DNA from: Clostridiales bacterium Firm_14 | GTDB lineage: Bacteria; Bacillota; Clostridia; Saccharofermentanales; Saccharofermentanaceae | Direction of reading: 5' to 3' | Assembly: GCA_001604135.1 (NCBI GenBank) | Contig: LVAT01000013.1 | Location: forward strand, 62,001-126,000 | Length of the DNA: 64,000 nt | Shown here: piece after piece, positions 42,834 through 51,942 of the stretch | Position numbering within the stretch: position 1 is the stretch's first letter | Layout: the number at the start of each line of letters is the position of its first letter | The notes under the pieces: model-generated | Seen by the model: only the letters and a program-made list of their open reading frames with translations | Database searches by the model: none | What the model was told of the DNA's origin: nothing | Position numbers and translations under genes: made by a program

Positions 42834-43406
42834 ATGGCTTTTAAGAGACCGGGTAAGTTAATAAGAAGCTTGATGGCGGCAGTATTGTCGCTGTCGGTTC
42901 TTTTGGCAACCGCTTCATGCTCTTCAATAGTCAAGGAAGTGCTTGAAGCTTATAACTCGGTTGAGGAAGAAAGCACTGATGATACCGATGTTCCTGAAGA
43001 TACTTATGAGTCGCTTCCTCCGACTGGATCATATACTTCCGGCACGGCTGAGACGATCGAATTGGATTTAAGCTATGTAAAGGAGCATTTTATTTACTCC
43101 GTCTGGTATGATGCTACTCTGGATAATCCCGCTGATTATGATTCGATCGCGTCAGAGAAGGCATTTGCCCTTAAGGGTGTTTTCTATTTCTCGGTGCCGC
43201 TTACGACGGTATTTGAAGCAAGAATCTTAAAGGGAAGTGAAGTTGTCCTTACAAGAATCGTAAATATGTACGATAATGTAACTGCTGAAGCTGATTTCAG
43301 TGCCGGACTAGAGGGCCTCGGGACCTTTGAGCCGGGCGATTACACGGTAGAGTTATACTTTAACGGTGAACTTGTAGCCAAGACAGATATCATGAGGGTC
43401 ACATAA
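42834..43406 (+). CDS. short lipoprotein sharing the middle domain of its neighbours
   Basis: A 190-residue lipoprotein with lipobox ATASC at C29, an acidic low-complexity linker (EEESTDDTDVPED), and one beta-rich domain. That domain (FEPGDYTVELYFNGELVAKTD) resembles the middle domain of the two larger lipoproteins just upstream, so the three form a family cluster. The next gene starts one base after its stop. No function is known. Confidence 0.75.
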   Translation: MAFKRPGKLIRSLMAAVLSLSVLLATASCSSIVKEVLEAYNSVEEESTDDTDVPEDTYESLPPTGSYTSGTAETIELDLSYVKEHFIYSVWYDATLDNPADYDSIASEKAFALKGVFYFSVPLTTVFEARILKGSEVVLTRIVNMYDNVTAEADFSAGLEGLGTFEPGDYTVELYFNGELVAKTDIMRVT

Positions 43407-43407
43407 T

Positions 43408-44307
43408 ATGTTCATTTCAGGCAATTGGAAAGATTATGAACTGATGTACGCAGGCGGCGGCGAGAAGTATGAGCGTTGGGGAAACGTTGTATTAAGGCGC
43501 CCTGATCCTCAGGCAGTCTGGCCCGTCATAAAAGACGGCAGGGAAGTCTCCATGGACGATCTCGATAAGCCCCATTCATACTACACCAGAAGCGACAAGG
43601 GCGGCGGGTCCTGGACCAAGCTCAAGAATTTCCCTCCGACGTGGAAGATCAGCTACGATTCTCTGGGCAAGAAGCTCACGTTCATCATCGAACCTACTGC
43701 TTTTAAGCATACAGGCCTTTTCCCTGAACAGGCTTCAAACTGGGATTTCTGCGGAGATCTCATCGAGAAGGCCAAAGCTTCAGGCAAGAAGGATATCAGG
43801 ATTCTCAATATGTTTGCCTATACCGGTGCCCAGACTCTGGCATGTGCCGCTCATGGCGCTGACGAAGTCGTTCATGTCGATGCCTCGAAAGGCATGATCG
43901 CCAGAGCCAAGGAAAACATCAAGGAGTCAGGCCTTGAAGACAGATACGTCAGATTTATCGCGGAAGACTGCATGAAATTCGTAGAGCGCGAGATCAGAAG
44001 AGGCAGAAAATACGACGGGATCATCATGGATCCGCCGTCATACGGCAGAGGCCCCAAGGGCGAGTTATGGCAGCTGGAGGACTCATTCTACGATCTGGTC
44101 AAGCTCTGCGCTAACCTCATATCCGACGATCCGTTGTTCTTCATCGCAAGTTCTTATGCCACGGGCATTACCGCTCAGTCATCAGGACAGATATTCAAGC
44201 TTGCATTGCCCGGCGGAAAGGTGGATGCCGAAGAACTGATGCTTCCGGTATCGAAAATGGGCGTTCTGCTTCCTTGCGGACAGACCGCAAGATGGTCAGC
44301 CAAGTGA
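43408..44307 (+). CDS. class I rRNA methyltransferase (RlmI/RlmK-like)
   Basis: A 299-residue SAM-dependent methyltransferase. The C-terminal two-thirds hold the Rossmann fold (ILNMFAYTGAQTLACAAHGA, VHVDASKGMIARAKEN) and catalytic-site IIMDPPSYGRGPKGE, characteristic of 23S rRNA cytosine-5 or guanine methyltransferases of the RlmI/RlmKL family. No N-terminal PUA domain is present; a short beta region (GGGEKYERWGNVVLRRPDPQ) replaces it. The exact modified base cannot be told. It is coupled to the pseudouridine synthase gene downstream. Confidence 0.87.
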   Translation: MFISGNWKDYELMYAGGGEKYERWGNVVLRRPDPQAVWPVIKDGREVSMDDLDKPHSYYTRSDKGGGSWTKLKNFPPTWKISYDSLGKKLTFIIEPTAFKHTGLFPEQASNWDFCGDLIEKAKASGKKDIRILNMFAYTGAQTLACAAHGADEVVHVDASKGMIARAKENIKESGLEDRYVRFIAEDCMKFVEREIRRGRKYDGIIMDPPSYGRGPKGELWQLEDSFYDLVKLCANLISDDPLFFIASSYATGITAQSSGQIFKLALPGGKVDAEELMLPVSKMGVLLPCGQTARWSAK

Positions 44308-44984
44308 CAGAGATATCCAATGGCGTAAAAGTCCTTTTTGAGGACAATCATATAATCGTTGCAATAAAGCCTGCTGGTGTCTTATCCCAGGGTGACGGCA
44401 GCAATGCGCCAGATATGCTCACGATCCTTAAAGCATATATCAAGGAGAAGTACCAAAAGCCAGGTGAAGTCTATTTAGGCCTTGTTCACAGGCTAGACAG
44501 GCCTGTATCAGGCGTCATGGTTTTCGCGCGCACGAGCAAAGCCGCATCAAGACTTTCCGAACAGATAAGGAACAGAAGGGTGGAGAAGATCTACCGCTGC
44601 GTCGTAACTGGCGTTCTTAAGGGAGAGGGCAGGCTCGAGAATTTCATATCCAAGGACGAATCAAAGAATATCGTCACGGTATCTGACAGCGAAAAGCCGG
44701 GATTCAAGGCATCTTACCTTGATTACAGGGCACTGGCCTCTAAAGACGGCATGACTCTGACAGAAGTAAAGCTCGGAACGGGCAGATCCCACCAGATCAG
44801 AGCCCAGATGGCGCATGCAGGACACCCTCTTTTGGGGGACCGTAAGTACGGCAAACCCGATGACAGGACAAAAGATGTTGCACTCGAAGCTTACAAATTG
44901 TCCTTCGAACACCCTGTAAAGCGCGAATTCATAACATTTGAGGCTCCCATTCCTGAATCTTATCCCTGGAGCTTGTTTGCTTGA
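44292..44984 (+). CDS. RluA-family pseudouridine synthase
   Basis: A pseudouridine synthase of about 230 residues with the catalytic motif HRLDRPVSGVMVF and later TGRSHQIRAQMAHAGHPLLGDRKYG. No S4 domain precedes it, as in RluA and TruC. The start is uncertain: ATG at 44292 is given; a GTG at 44304 would overlap the upstream stop by four bases (GTGA), and a TTG at 44274 is also open. Its target (tRNA or 23S rRNA) cannot be told from sequence. It pairs with the adjacent rRNA methyltransferase as an RNA-modification unit. Confidence 0.88.
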   Translation: MVSQVTEISNGVKVLFEDNHIIVAIKPAGVLSQGDGSNAPDMLTILKAYIKEKYQKPGEVYLGLVHRLDRPVSGVMVFARTSKAASRLSEQIRNRRVEKIYRCVVTGVLKGEGRLENFISKDESKNIVTVSDSEKPGFKASYLDYRALASKDGMTLTEVKLGTGRSHQIRAQMAHAGHPLLGDRKYGKPDDRTKDVALEAYKLSFEHPVKREFITFEAPIPESYPWSLFA

Positions 44985-45010
44985 CTTTGAAGCCCCTTAA
45001 TATATATAAT
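44981..45010 (+). promoter_or_regulatory. promoter of ileS
   Basis: TTGACT (44981-44986) and TATAAT (45005-45010) are 18 bases apart, about 40 bases before the ileS ATG. The leader is too short for a T-box. Confidence 0.65.
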
Positions 45011-45049
45011 TTTATCTTGCAAAATTATATATAAAGGAAAAGCAGGTTT

Positions 45050-48000
45050 ATGTACAACAAAGTTTCAAAAGACCTCAATTTCGTAGACAGAGAGAAAAAG
45101 GTTCTCGAATTCTGGAAGAACAATGACGTTTATAAGAAGAGCATTGCGCCCAAGGCTGACGGTGCTCCGACTTTTACTCTATATGACGGCCCTCCGACGG
45201 CAAACGGAAAGCCTCATATCGGACATATTAAGACCAGAGTCATTAAGGACGTTATCCCGAGATATCATGCAATGAAGGGCGAGTCGATCGTCTTCAAGGC
45301 AGGCTGGGATACACACGGACTTCCTGTAGAGCTCGAAGTAGAGAAAGCTCTTGGCATCAATGGCAAGCCCCAGATCGAAGGCTACGGCGTAGAGCCCTTC
45401 ATCAAGAAGTGTAAGGAATCCGTCTGGACATATAAGGATCAGTGGGAGCACATGAGTGACCGCGTAGGCTTCTGGGCTGACATGGAGAATCCTTACGTAA
45501 CATACGACAACAACTACATCGAGTCCGAGTGGTGGGCATTGAAGCAGATGTGGGACCAGGGCCTTATCTACAAGGGTCACAAGATCGTTCCTTACTGCCC
45601 GAGATGCGGCACTGCTCTGTCTTCACACGAGGTTGCACAGGGATATAAGACGGTTAAGGAGAGATCTGCTGTTGTAAGATTCAAGTGCGTTGATGAGGAT
45701 GCATATTTCCTCGCATGGACGACAACACCATGGACTCTTCCTTCTAACGTTGCTTTGTGCCTTAACCCCAACGATGAGTATTCCAAGGTAAAGGCTTGCG
45801 ACGGCTACACATACTACATGGCAACAGCTTTGCTCGATTCCGTATTGGGAAGTCTTGCAAAGGACGGCGAGAAGGCTTATGAGATCCTCGAATCTTACAA
45901 GGGTACAGACCTTGCCGGCAGATCCTACGTTGCTCTCTATCAGGGTGCAGCTGACGAAGCAGCAAAGCAGAAGAAAAAGGCTCACTACACAGTATGCGAC
46001 GAGTACGTAACGATGGAAGACGGTACAGGTATCGTTCACATCGCTCCCGCATTCGGTGAAGACGACGCGAGAGTCGGAAGAGACAATGATCTCCCGATGG
46101 TACAGTTCGTTGATACAAGGGGTAACCTTACAGAGGAAACACCTTTTGCAGGCAAGTTCGTTAAGGATGCAGATCCTGAAGTATTGAAGGATCTTGATTC
46201 CAGATCACTCCTTTTCTCGGCTCCCAAGTTCGAGCACGAATATCCTTTCTGCTGGAGATGCGACACACCTTTGATCTACTTTGCAAGATCCACATGGTTC
46301 ATCGCAATGAGCAAGAAGAGAGACGAGCTCTTAAAGTCCAACAACATGGTCAACTGGATGCCTGAGACGATCAGAGACGGCCGTATGGGTGACTTCTTAA
46401 GAAACGTTATCGACTGGGGTATCTCCCGTGAGCGTTACTGGGGCACACCTCTTCCGGTATGGGAGTGCGAGTGCGGCCACAGACACTGCATCGGTTCCAT
46501 CGAAGAGCTCAAGTCCATGTCTGACGACTGTCCGGACGACATCGAGCTTCATAAGCCTTATGTTGATAACGTTCACATCAAGTGCCCCAAGTGCGGCGGC
46601 CAGATGAAGAGAGTAACAGAAGTTATCGACTGCTGGTTCGACTCCGGTTCAATGCCTTTTGCCCAGTATCACTATCCTTTCGAGAACAAAGAATTCTTTG
46701 ATACACACTATCCCTGCCAGTTCATCTCTGAGGGTATCGACCAGACAAGAGGTTGGTTCTACTCGCTTATCGCTATTTCCACAGTTCTCTTCGGAAGAGC
46801 ACCTTTCGAGAACTGTATCGTAATGGGTATCGTTCAGGATAAGGACGGTATCAAGATGAGTAAGCACTTAGGCAACGTTGTCGATCCCTGGGATGTACTT
46901 GATTCTCAGGGCGCTGACGCTGCAAGATGGTATTTCTATACAGCTAACCAGCCCTGGCTTCCTTCAAGATTCTCCAAGGAAGCTGTCAACGACGGCATCA
47001 AGAAGTTCATCGGTACATTCTGGAATACATATGCGTTCTACGTAATGTATGCAGACATCGATAACTTCGATCCTACAAAGCACACACTCGATAAGGCTTC
47101 TTTGGGCGCTATGGACAGATGGGTACTCTCACGTCTTAACACCCTCATCAAGGTCGTTAACGAGAAGATGGATAACTACGATATCTCCCAGTCTGCAAGA
47201 CTCATTCAGGACTTCACTGAAGAGCTCTCCAACTGGTACGTAAGACGCTGCCGTGACAGATACTGGGGTGCTGAAGAGACACAGGACAAGGTCAATGCTT
47301 ACATGACTCTCTATACTGTCCTCGACAACCTCACAAGACTCTGCGCACCCTTCGTTCCGTTCATGACAGAGGAGATCTATCAGAACATCGTATGCTCAGT
47401 AGATAAGGAAGCTCCTATTTCAGTACACCTCGCTAAGTACCCGGTAGCAGATGAGAGCCTTATCGACGCCAAGCTCGAAGAAGAGATGGAACTCGTTCAG
47501 CAGATCGTTACTTTGGGCCACAGCTGCCGTGAATCCGCTTCTATCAAGAACCGTCAGCCTCTCTCTGAGATCTATGTAGTATCTGAGATCGGTCTTGACG
47601 ATGAATATAAGCCGATCGTTCTTGATGAGCTTAACATCCGTAAGATCGAAGTCATGAGCGACGCTTCAACGCTTGTTGATTACAGCTTCAAGCCGCAGCT
47701 CAGAACTTGCGGAAGAAAGTTCGGCAAGAACTTAAACGATGCCAAGGAAGTTATTGCTAACCTCCCGGGCAAGGAGACTTATAACGCTCTTAAGAACGGT
47801 TCAGTTAAGATCACTGTTAACGGTGAAGAGTATGAGATGACGGAAGAAGACTTCCTCATCGAGACAACCCAGCCTGAAGGATTCTCAACACAGACATCCG
47901 GCAATCTTACTGTTTCGATCTCCACAGTCCTTACAGAGGAACTCATCGAAGACGGTCTCGTAAGAGAGATGATCTCCAAGATCCAGAATCACCGTAAGGA

Positions 48001-48199
48001 GACTGAGGGTCTTACAGTATCTGACCGCATCGTTCTCAAGTATGAGGGCAACGATAAGCTTGCTGAAGTAATCGAGAAGAAGAAGGATTACCTTGCTTCC
48101 GAAGTGCTTGCAGTAGAGATCTCCAAGGGAACGGGAGACAACTCCAAGGAGTGGAATGTCAACGGAGAGAAGATCACATTCTCTGTCGTTAAGGCATGA
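45050..48199 (+). CDS. ileS: isoleucine-tRNA ligase, type 2 (long form)
   Basis: A 1049-residue class I synthetase. HIGH is at 56-59 in DGPPTANGKPHIGH, the CP1 editing domain contains AWTTTPWTLPSNVALC, and the KMSK motif reads IKMSKHLGN near residue 602. The length and the C-terminal domain (about 800-1049) without the terminal zinc finger of the bacterial short form mark it as the eukaryote-like type 2 IleRS. Type 2 enzymes are usually less sensitive to mupirocin, which is family knowledge and not seen here. It has its own promoter. Confidence 0.97.
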   Translation: MYNKVSKDLNFVDREKKVLEFWKNNDVYKKSIAPKADGAPTFTLYDGPPTANGKPHIGHIKTRVIKDVIPRYHAMKGESIVFKAGWDTHGLPVELEVEKALGINGKPQIEGYGVEPFIKKCKESVWTYKDQWEHMSDRVGFWADMENPYVTYDNNYIESEWWALKQMWDQGLIYKGHKIVPYCPRCGTALSSHEVAQGYKTVKERSAVVRFKCVDEDAYFLAWTTTPWTLPSNVALCLNPNDEYSKVKACDGYTYYMATALLDSVLGSLAKDGEKAYEILESYKGTDLAGRSYVALYQGAADEAAKQKKKAHYTVCDEYVTMEDGTGIVHIAPAFGEDDARVGRDNDLPMVQFVDTRGNLTEETPFAGKFVKDADPEVLKDLDSRSLLFSAPKFEHEYPFCWRCDTPLIYFARSTWFIAMSKKRDELLKSNNMVNWMPETIRDGRMGDFLRNVIDWGISRERYWGTPLPVWECECGHRHCIGSIEELKSMSDDCPDDIELHKPYVDNVHIKCPKCGGQMKRVTEVIDCWFDSGSMPFAQYHYPFENKEFFDTHYPCQFISEGIDQTRGWFYSLIAISTVLFGRAPFENCIVMGIVQDKDGIKMSKHLGNVVDPWDVLDSQGADAARWYFYTANQPWLPSRFSKEAVNDGIKKFIGTFWNTYAFYVMYADIDNFDPTKHTLDKASLGAMDRWVLSRLNTLIKVVNEKMDNYDISQSARLIQDFTEELSNWYVRRCRDRYWGAEETQDKVNAYMTLYTVLDNLTRLCAPFVPFMTEEIYQNIVCSVDKEAPISVHLAKYPVADESLIDAKLEEEMELVQQIVTLGHSCRESASIKNRQPLSEIYVVSEIGLDDEYKPIVLDELNIRKIEVMSDASTLVDYSFKPQLRTCGRKFGKNLNDAKEVIANLPGKETYNALKNGSVKITVNGEEYEMTEEDFLIETTQPEGFSTQTSGNLTVSISTVLTEELIEDGLVREMISKIQNHRKETEGLTVSDRIVLKYEGNDKLAEVIEKKKDYLASEVLAVEISKGTGDNSKEWNVNGEKITFSVVKA

Positions 48200-48207
48200 G
48201 GTGATTT

Positions 48208-48945
48208 ATGATTATTAACCTGTTCTTTAGCGGATACGACATACCGACGATTATCTATTTGCTGATAATCTATGTCATTGCGCTGACGCTGTCTTTCTCA
48301 ATTCATGAGTTTATGCATGCGGTAGTTGCGGTATGGCTCGGCGATCCGACTCCCAGGAACATGGGCAGAGTTACCCTTAATCCTATTGCACATATGGATC
48401 CGGTAGGCACGATCCTGCTTCTTACCGCAGGTTTCGGATGGGGTAAGCCTGTAATGTATAACCCTTCGAATCTTAACAGATTCAAGAACCACCGCTGGAT
48501 GAACATCATGGTTCATCTGGCAGGTGTAACAGGCAATTTCATGCTCGGAATTGTATCGATGATCTTAGGAAGCCTGTTCGTTCATCTTACCCTGGCATTC
48601 GGAGACGGAGGTTTCGGAAACGCGTTGCGGGCACTTTCCGATGTTTTCCTTTATACATATGCTTTTTCGATGATGCTCCTGGCATTTAACCTTTTGCCTA
48701 TCCCGCCTTTGGACGGTTTCCACGTACTTCAGGAATTGCTGCCTTATAAGGTCAGATATTCTCAGGGATACAGGAATTTTGAAAGATGGTCACCGATGAT
48801 CATCATTGGCATTTTCTTTCTCGGATATGTCTCCAGGATCTCGATCTTAAGCAAGTTAGTCAGTATTATCGAGTGGCCTTTCGAAAAGATAATCGGTTTC
48901 ATCATGATTCCTTTCGAAATGTTATTCTCTCTGATTGGAATCTGA
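48208..48945 (+). CDS. site-2 protease family (M50) membrane metalloprotease
   Basis: A 245-residue polytopic membrane protein of the M50/SREBP protease group. Zinc site HEFMH (H33, E34, H37) lies in an early membrane helix, and the second ligand motif NLLPIPPLDG is near 169-178. No PDZ domain is present, so it belongs to the short YwhC/SpoIVFB-like branch. The substrate is unknown. It follows ileS by eight bases and comes just before scpA, an arrangement common in Bacillota. Confidence 0.9.
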   Translation: MIINLFFSGYDIPTIIYLLIIYVIALTLSFSIHEFMHAVVAVWLGDPTPRNMGRVTLNPIAHMDPVGTILLLTAGFGWGKPVMYNPSNLNRFKNHRWMNIMVHLAGVTGNFMLGIVSMILGSLFVHLTLAFGDGGFGNALRALSDVFLYTYAFSMMLLAFNLLPIPPLDGFHVLQELLPYKVRYSQGYRNFERWSPMIIIGIFFLGYVSRISILSKLVSIIEWPFEKIIGFIMIPFEMLFSLIGI

Positions 48946-48949
48946 TACT

Positions 48950-49711
48950 ATGCTTGAGCAAGCGGTAAAGCCTGAGATCAAATTAAGACAATTCGAAGGC
49001 CCGTTGGACCTGCTTTTGCATCTTATCGAAAAGAATGATGTCGACATTTACGATATTCCGATAAGCACCATTACGGCTCAGTACATGGATTATATTGAAT
49101 CCATGAAGGAATTCGATATGGAACTTGCTTCTGATTTCCTTGTAATGGGTGCGACTTTAGTATCAATTAAATCCAGGATGATGCTCCCCGGAATGCAGGC
49201 GGCTTTGGGCGGATCAGGCGATGATGTCGTTGACCCCAGAGAAGAACTTGTTATCTCATTGATGAGATATAAGAGATGCCGTGTGTTCGCTCAGGACCTG
49301 AAGGAGAGAAGAGACAAGTTTGACGGAGCAAGATTCCGTTATGCTTCAACGGCTAAGCAGCTGGGCATTTCGCTAAAGCCTGCAGAACAGACATTCTCGA
49401 TCGAAGAATTCAATGATGCCGTAGCTTTAATAAACGAGCGCAATGAGCAGCGATTTACTGATATCTCCGCCAAGATCACGCATATTCTTCAGAGGGATAA
49501 GCGTTCCGTCAAGGAGAGGATCAAATCCATCTGGCGTTCCATCACGGGCAAGGGCAAGATATTGTTTTCAAGCCTCTTCGGCAAGAAGGCTGAGAAGATG
49601 GACAAGGTCGTCAGTTTCCTTGCTATTCTGGAACTCGTTAGAGACAACAAGGTTACCGTAGAACAGGAAAGAAACTTCGGCGAGATCTCGATCGAAGAGA
49701 AAAAGGGTTAA
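48950..49711 (+). CDS. scpA: segregation and condensation protein ScpA
   Basis: A 253-residue kleisin subunit of the SMC condensin. The N-terminal SMC-neck-binding part shows LRQFEGPLDLLLHLIEKNDVDIYDIPI and the C-terminal winged helix VVSFLAILELVRDNKVTVEQ. The ATG at 48950 is preferred; a TTG at 48935 would overlap the protease gene. ScpA bridges two SMC heads with ScpB, encoded six bases downstream, to compact and separate the chromosome. Confidence 0.94.
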   Translation: MLEQAVKPEIKLRQFEGPLDLLLHLIEKNDVDIYDIPISTITAQYMDYIESMKEFDMELASDFLVMGATLVSIKSRMMLPGMQAALGGSGDDVVDPREELVISLMRYKRCRVFAQDLKERRDKFDGARFRYASTAKQLGISLKPAEQTFSIEEFNDAVALINERNEQRFTDISAKITHILQRDKRSVKERIKSIWRSITGKGKILFSSLFGKKAEKMDKVVSFLAILELVRDNKVTVEQERNFGEISIEEKKG

Positions 49712-49716
49712 GCAAT

Positions 49717-50385
49717 ATGGAAGACGATTTTAAGATAACATCACAGGAATTACCCGCGGCTATCGAATCGATTTTGTTCGTATCCGGAGACCCTGTATCA
49801 GCAGATAAACTGGCTGACATCTGCAACTGTTCCAAGAACGCCGTAAATGAAGCATTGAAGTCTCTTACGGACAGATATTCTGGCAATCCCTGGAGTGGCC
49901 TGGAGATAAGAAAGACTGAAGATTCTTATGCGATCATGACAAGACCTTCGCAGAAGAAGATCCTGGACAGAATGTTCGGCCCAAGGCAGGTACCGCCGCT
50001 CTCACAGGCATCCTATGAGACTCTTGCGGTTATCGCATATAACCAGCCATGCACAAGAGCACAGGTCGAACTCGTAAGAGGCGTATCTTCAGACTCTATT
50101 ATTTCAAGACTTTTGGACAGAGGCTGGATCGAAGAAGCAGGTAATCTCGATGCTCCTGGAAGACCTTCGCTATTTAAGACAAGCAGAAAGTTCCTGACCG
50201 AATTCGGAATTGAATCCGTTAAGGATCTCCCGCCGCTCGAACTCATGAGCTATCAGACGATAAGAGACATGGAAGATTCACTGAAGGAAGCTGCCGGCGG
50301 TGAAGATAAGCAGATTTCCATCGAGAGCCTCATGGCACCCAAGCCTGAGAATGAAGAAGGAGAAGAGAATGACGGGGACGCTTGA
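49717..50385 (+). CDS. scpB: segregation and condensation protein ScpB
   Basis: A 222-residue ScpB with two winged-helix domains (AAIESILFVSGDPVSADKLADIC, then LSQASYETLAVIAYNQPCTRAQVELVRGVSSD) and an acidic C-terminal tail. It dimerises and binds the ScpA linker in the SMC complex. It follows scpA closely, and its last 17 bases overlap the RpiR-type regulator gene. Confidence 0.94.
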   Translation: MEDDFKITSQELPAAIESILFVSGDPVSADKLADICNCSKNAVNEALKSLTDRYSGNPWSGLEIRKTEDSYAIMTRPSQKKILDRMFGPRQVPPLSQASYETLAVIAYNQPCTRAQVELVRGVSSDSIISRLLDRGWIEEAGNLDAPGRPSLFKTSRKFLTEFGIESVKDLPPLELMSYQTIRDMEDSLKEAAGGEDKQISIESLMAPKPENEEGEENDGDA

Positions 50386-51256
50386 GCTTATAGAAAGCAG
50401 CCTTTCCAATATGAGCAAGGGCCATAAGGCCATTGCGGGTTTCATTCTGGAATCTTATGACAAAGCTGCATACATGACCGCTGCGAGATTAGGCGAGGAA
50501 GTAGGCGTATCCGAATCAACAGTCGTCAGATTTACGACTGAACTCGGCTTCGAAGGATATCCTGAATTCCAGAAAGCTTTGCAGGAAGACCTTAAGTCCA
50601 AGCTCACATCCGTTCAGAGATTAGGCCTTACGGAGAAGTTCGAGAGCGACAGCGAAGCATTGAGATCTGTCGTTAACCAGGATATTGCCAATCTCAGGGA
50701 TTCCCTTAATTCGATCGACGAGAAAGAATTCGGCAGCGCCGTGCGTTCCATATTAGGCGCCAGAAAGATATATATCATGGGCATCAGGGCATCTGCGCCT
50801 TTGTCGGAGTTCATGCACTTTTACATGACTCTTTTGTTCGATGATGTTGTACTGGTCAGAAGTACCTGTACGAATGAGCTTTTCGAGCAGATCATGCCCA
50901 TAGGAAAAGGCGATGTCATGATCGGCATCTCATTCCCGAGATATTCGGCAAGAACCATTAACTCAATGGGATACGCAAAGAAAAAGGGCGCAACGATCAT
51001 TGCGATCACCGATAAGGATGATACGGCAATGACGGAGTATGCGGACATCAAGCTTTTCGCGAAATCATCAATGGCATCTTTCGTTGATTCGCTTACTGCG
51101 CCTTTGTCACTTATCAACGCACTGCTCGTATCGCTCGGAATGCACAGAAAAGAGCACATCCAGGCATCACTCGAATCACTTGAGACATTATGGTCCCAGT
51201 ACCGTGTATATGAGACGGGAAGAGACAGGACCACAGAAGACGGAGACATTTTATAA
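50369..51256 (+). CDS. MurR/RpiR-family transcriptional regulator
   Basis: A 295-residue regulator counted from the ATG at 50369, which has an AAGGAG ribosome site. Residues 1-75 are the RpiR helix-turn-helix domain (GHKAIAGFILESYDKAAYMTAARLGEEVGVSESTVVRF) and about 120-260 are a SIS sugar-phosphate-binding domain (YIMGIRASAPLSEF, IGISFPRYSARTI). Such proteins respond to phosphosugars, often amino sugars. No sugar gene is adjacent, so the ligand and targets are unknown. It sits between scpB and cmk, where rluB is often found. Confidence 0.9.
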   Translation: MTGTLELIESSLSNMSKGHKAIAGFILESYDKAAYMTAARLGEEVGVSESTVVRFTTELGFEGYPEFQKALQEDLKSKLTSVQRLGLTEKFESDSEALRSVVNQDIANLRDSLNSIDEKEFGSAVRSILGARKIYIMGIRASAPLSEFMHFYMTLLFDDVVLVRSTCTNELFEQIMPIGKGDVMIGISFPRYSARTINSMGYAKKKGATIIAITDKDDTAMTEYADIKLFAKSSMASFVDSLTAPLSLINALLVSLGMHRKEHIQASLESLETLWSQYRVYETGRDRTTEDGDIL

Positions 51257-51267
51257 AGGAGTATTTT

Positions 51268-51942
51268 ATGGGCATTTATCAGATCGCAATAGACGGTCCT
51301 TCAGGATCAGGCAAGAGCACACTCGCTAAGGGCATCGCCAAAGAACTCGGTATTATGTATCTTGATACCGGCGCAATGTACAGAACATGCGCTGTTGCGT
51401 CCATCAAGAGAGGCATCAATCCCAAGGATGCTGATGCCGTAAAGCAGATGATGGATGACGTTAAGATCGAAGTTAACTTCGTTGACGGCGTCCAGCACAT
51501 GATCCTTGACGGCGAAGACGTTACCGGAGAACTCAGGACCCCTCAGACATCCATTGCCGCATCTGATATCTCCGCTCTTCCTTTCGTAAGAACTGCTATG
51601 GTCTCACTGCAAAGAGAGATTGCAAAGAACCAGACATTCGTACTTGACGGCAGAGACATCGCATCAGTAGTCCTTCCCAATGCCAAGTATAAGTTCTTCG
51701 TAGTCTGCGCTCCTGAAGTAAGAGCAAAGAGAAGACTCGCCGAGCTCGAAGCTGCAGGCGACCACTCACAGAATTATGAAGAAGTATTAAGAGATATTAA
51801 ATATAGGGACGAACAGGATTCCACAAGAGCTACTTCACCTCTTGTTCAGGTACCTGAGGCAATCGTTATCGATACGGGCAAGTACGATATCGAAGGCACA
51901 AGAGAATTTCTCTTAAGCCACCTGGAAGAAGAAGATAAATGA
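51268..51942 (+). CDS. cmk: cytidylate kinase
   Basis: A 224-residue NMP kinase that phosphorylates CMP and dCMP. P-loop GPSGSGKS at 9-16, YLDTGAMYR, and VLDGRDIASVVLPNA are Cmk signatures, and the length is normal for the bacterial long-insert form. An AAAGGAG ribosome site precedes the ATG. The ispH-rpsA gene overlaps its stop by four bases. Confidence 0.95.
   Translation: MGIYQIAIDGPSGSGKSTLAKGIAKELGIMYLDTGAMYRTCAVASIKRGINPKDADAVKQMMDDVKIEVNFVDGVQHMILDGEDVTGELRTPQTSIAASDISALPFVRTAMVSLQREIAKNQTFVLDGRDIASVVLPNAKYKFFVVCAPEVRAKRRLAELEAAGDHSQNYEEVLRDIKYRDEQDSTRATSPLVQVPEAIVIDTGKYDIEGTREFLLSHLEEEDK

Noticed and set aside
44985-45049. T-box leader before ileS
   Set aside because: Only about 65 bases separate the genes; they hold a promoter and AT-rich sequence with no space for a T-box.
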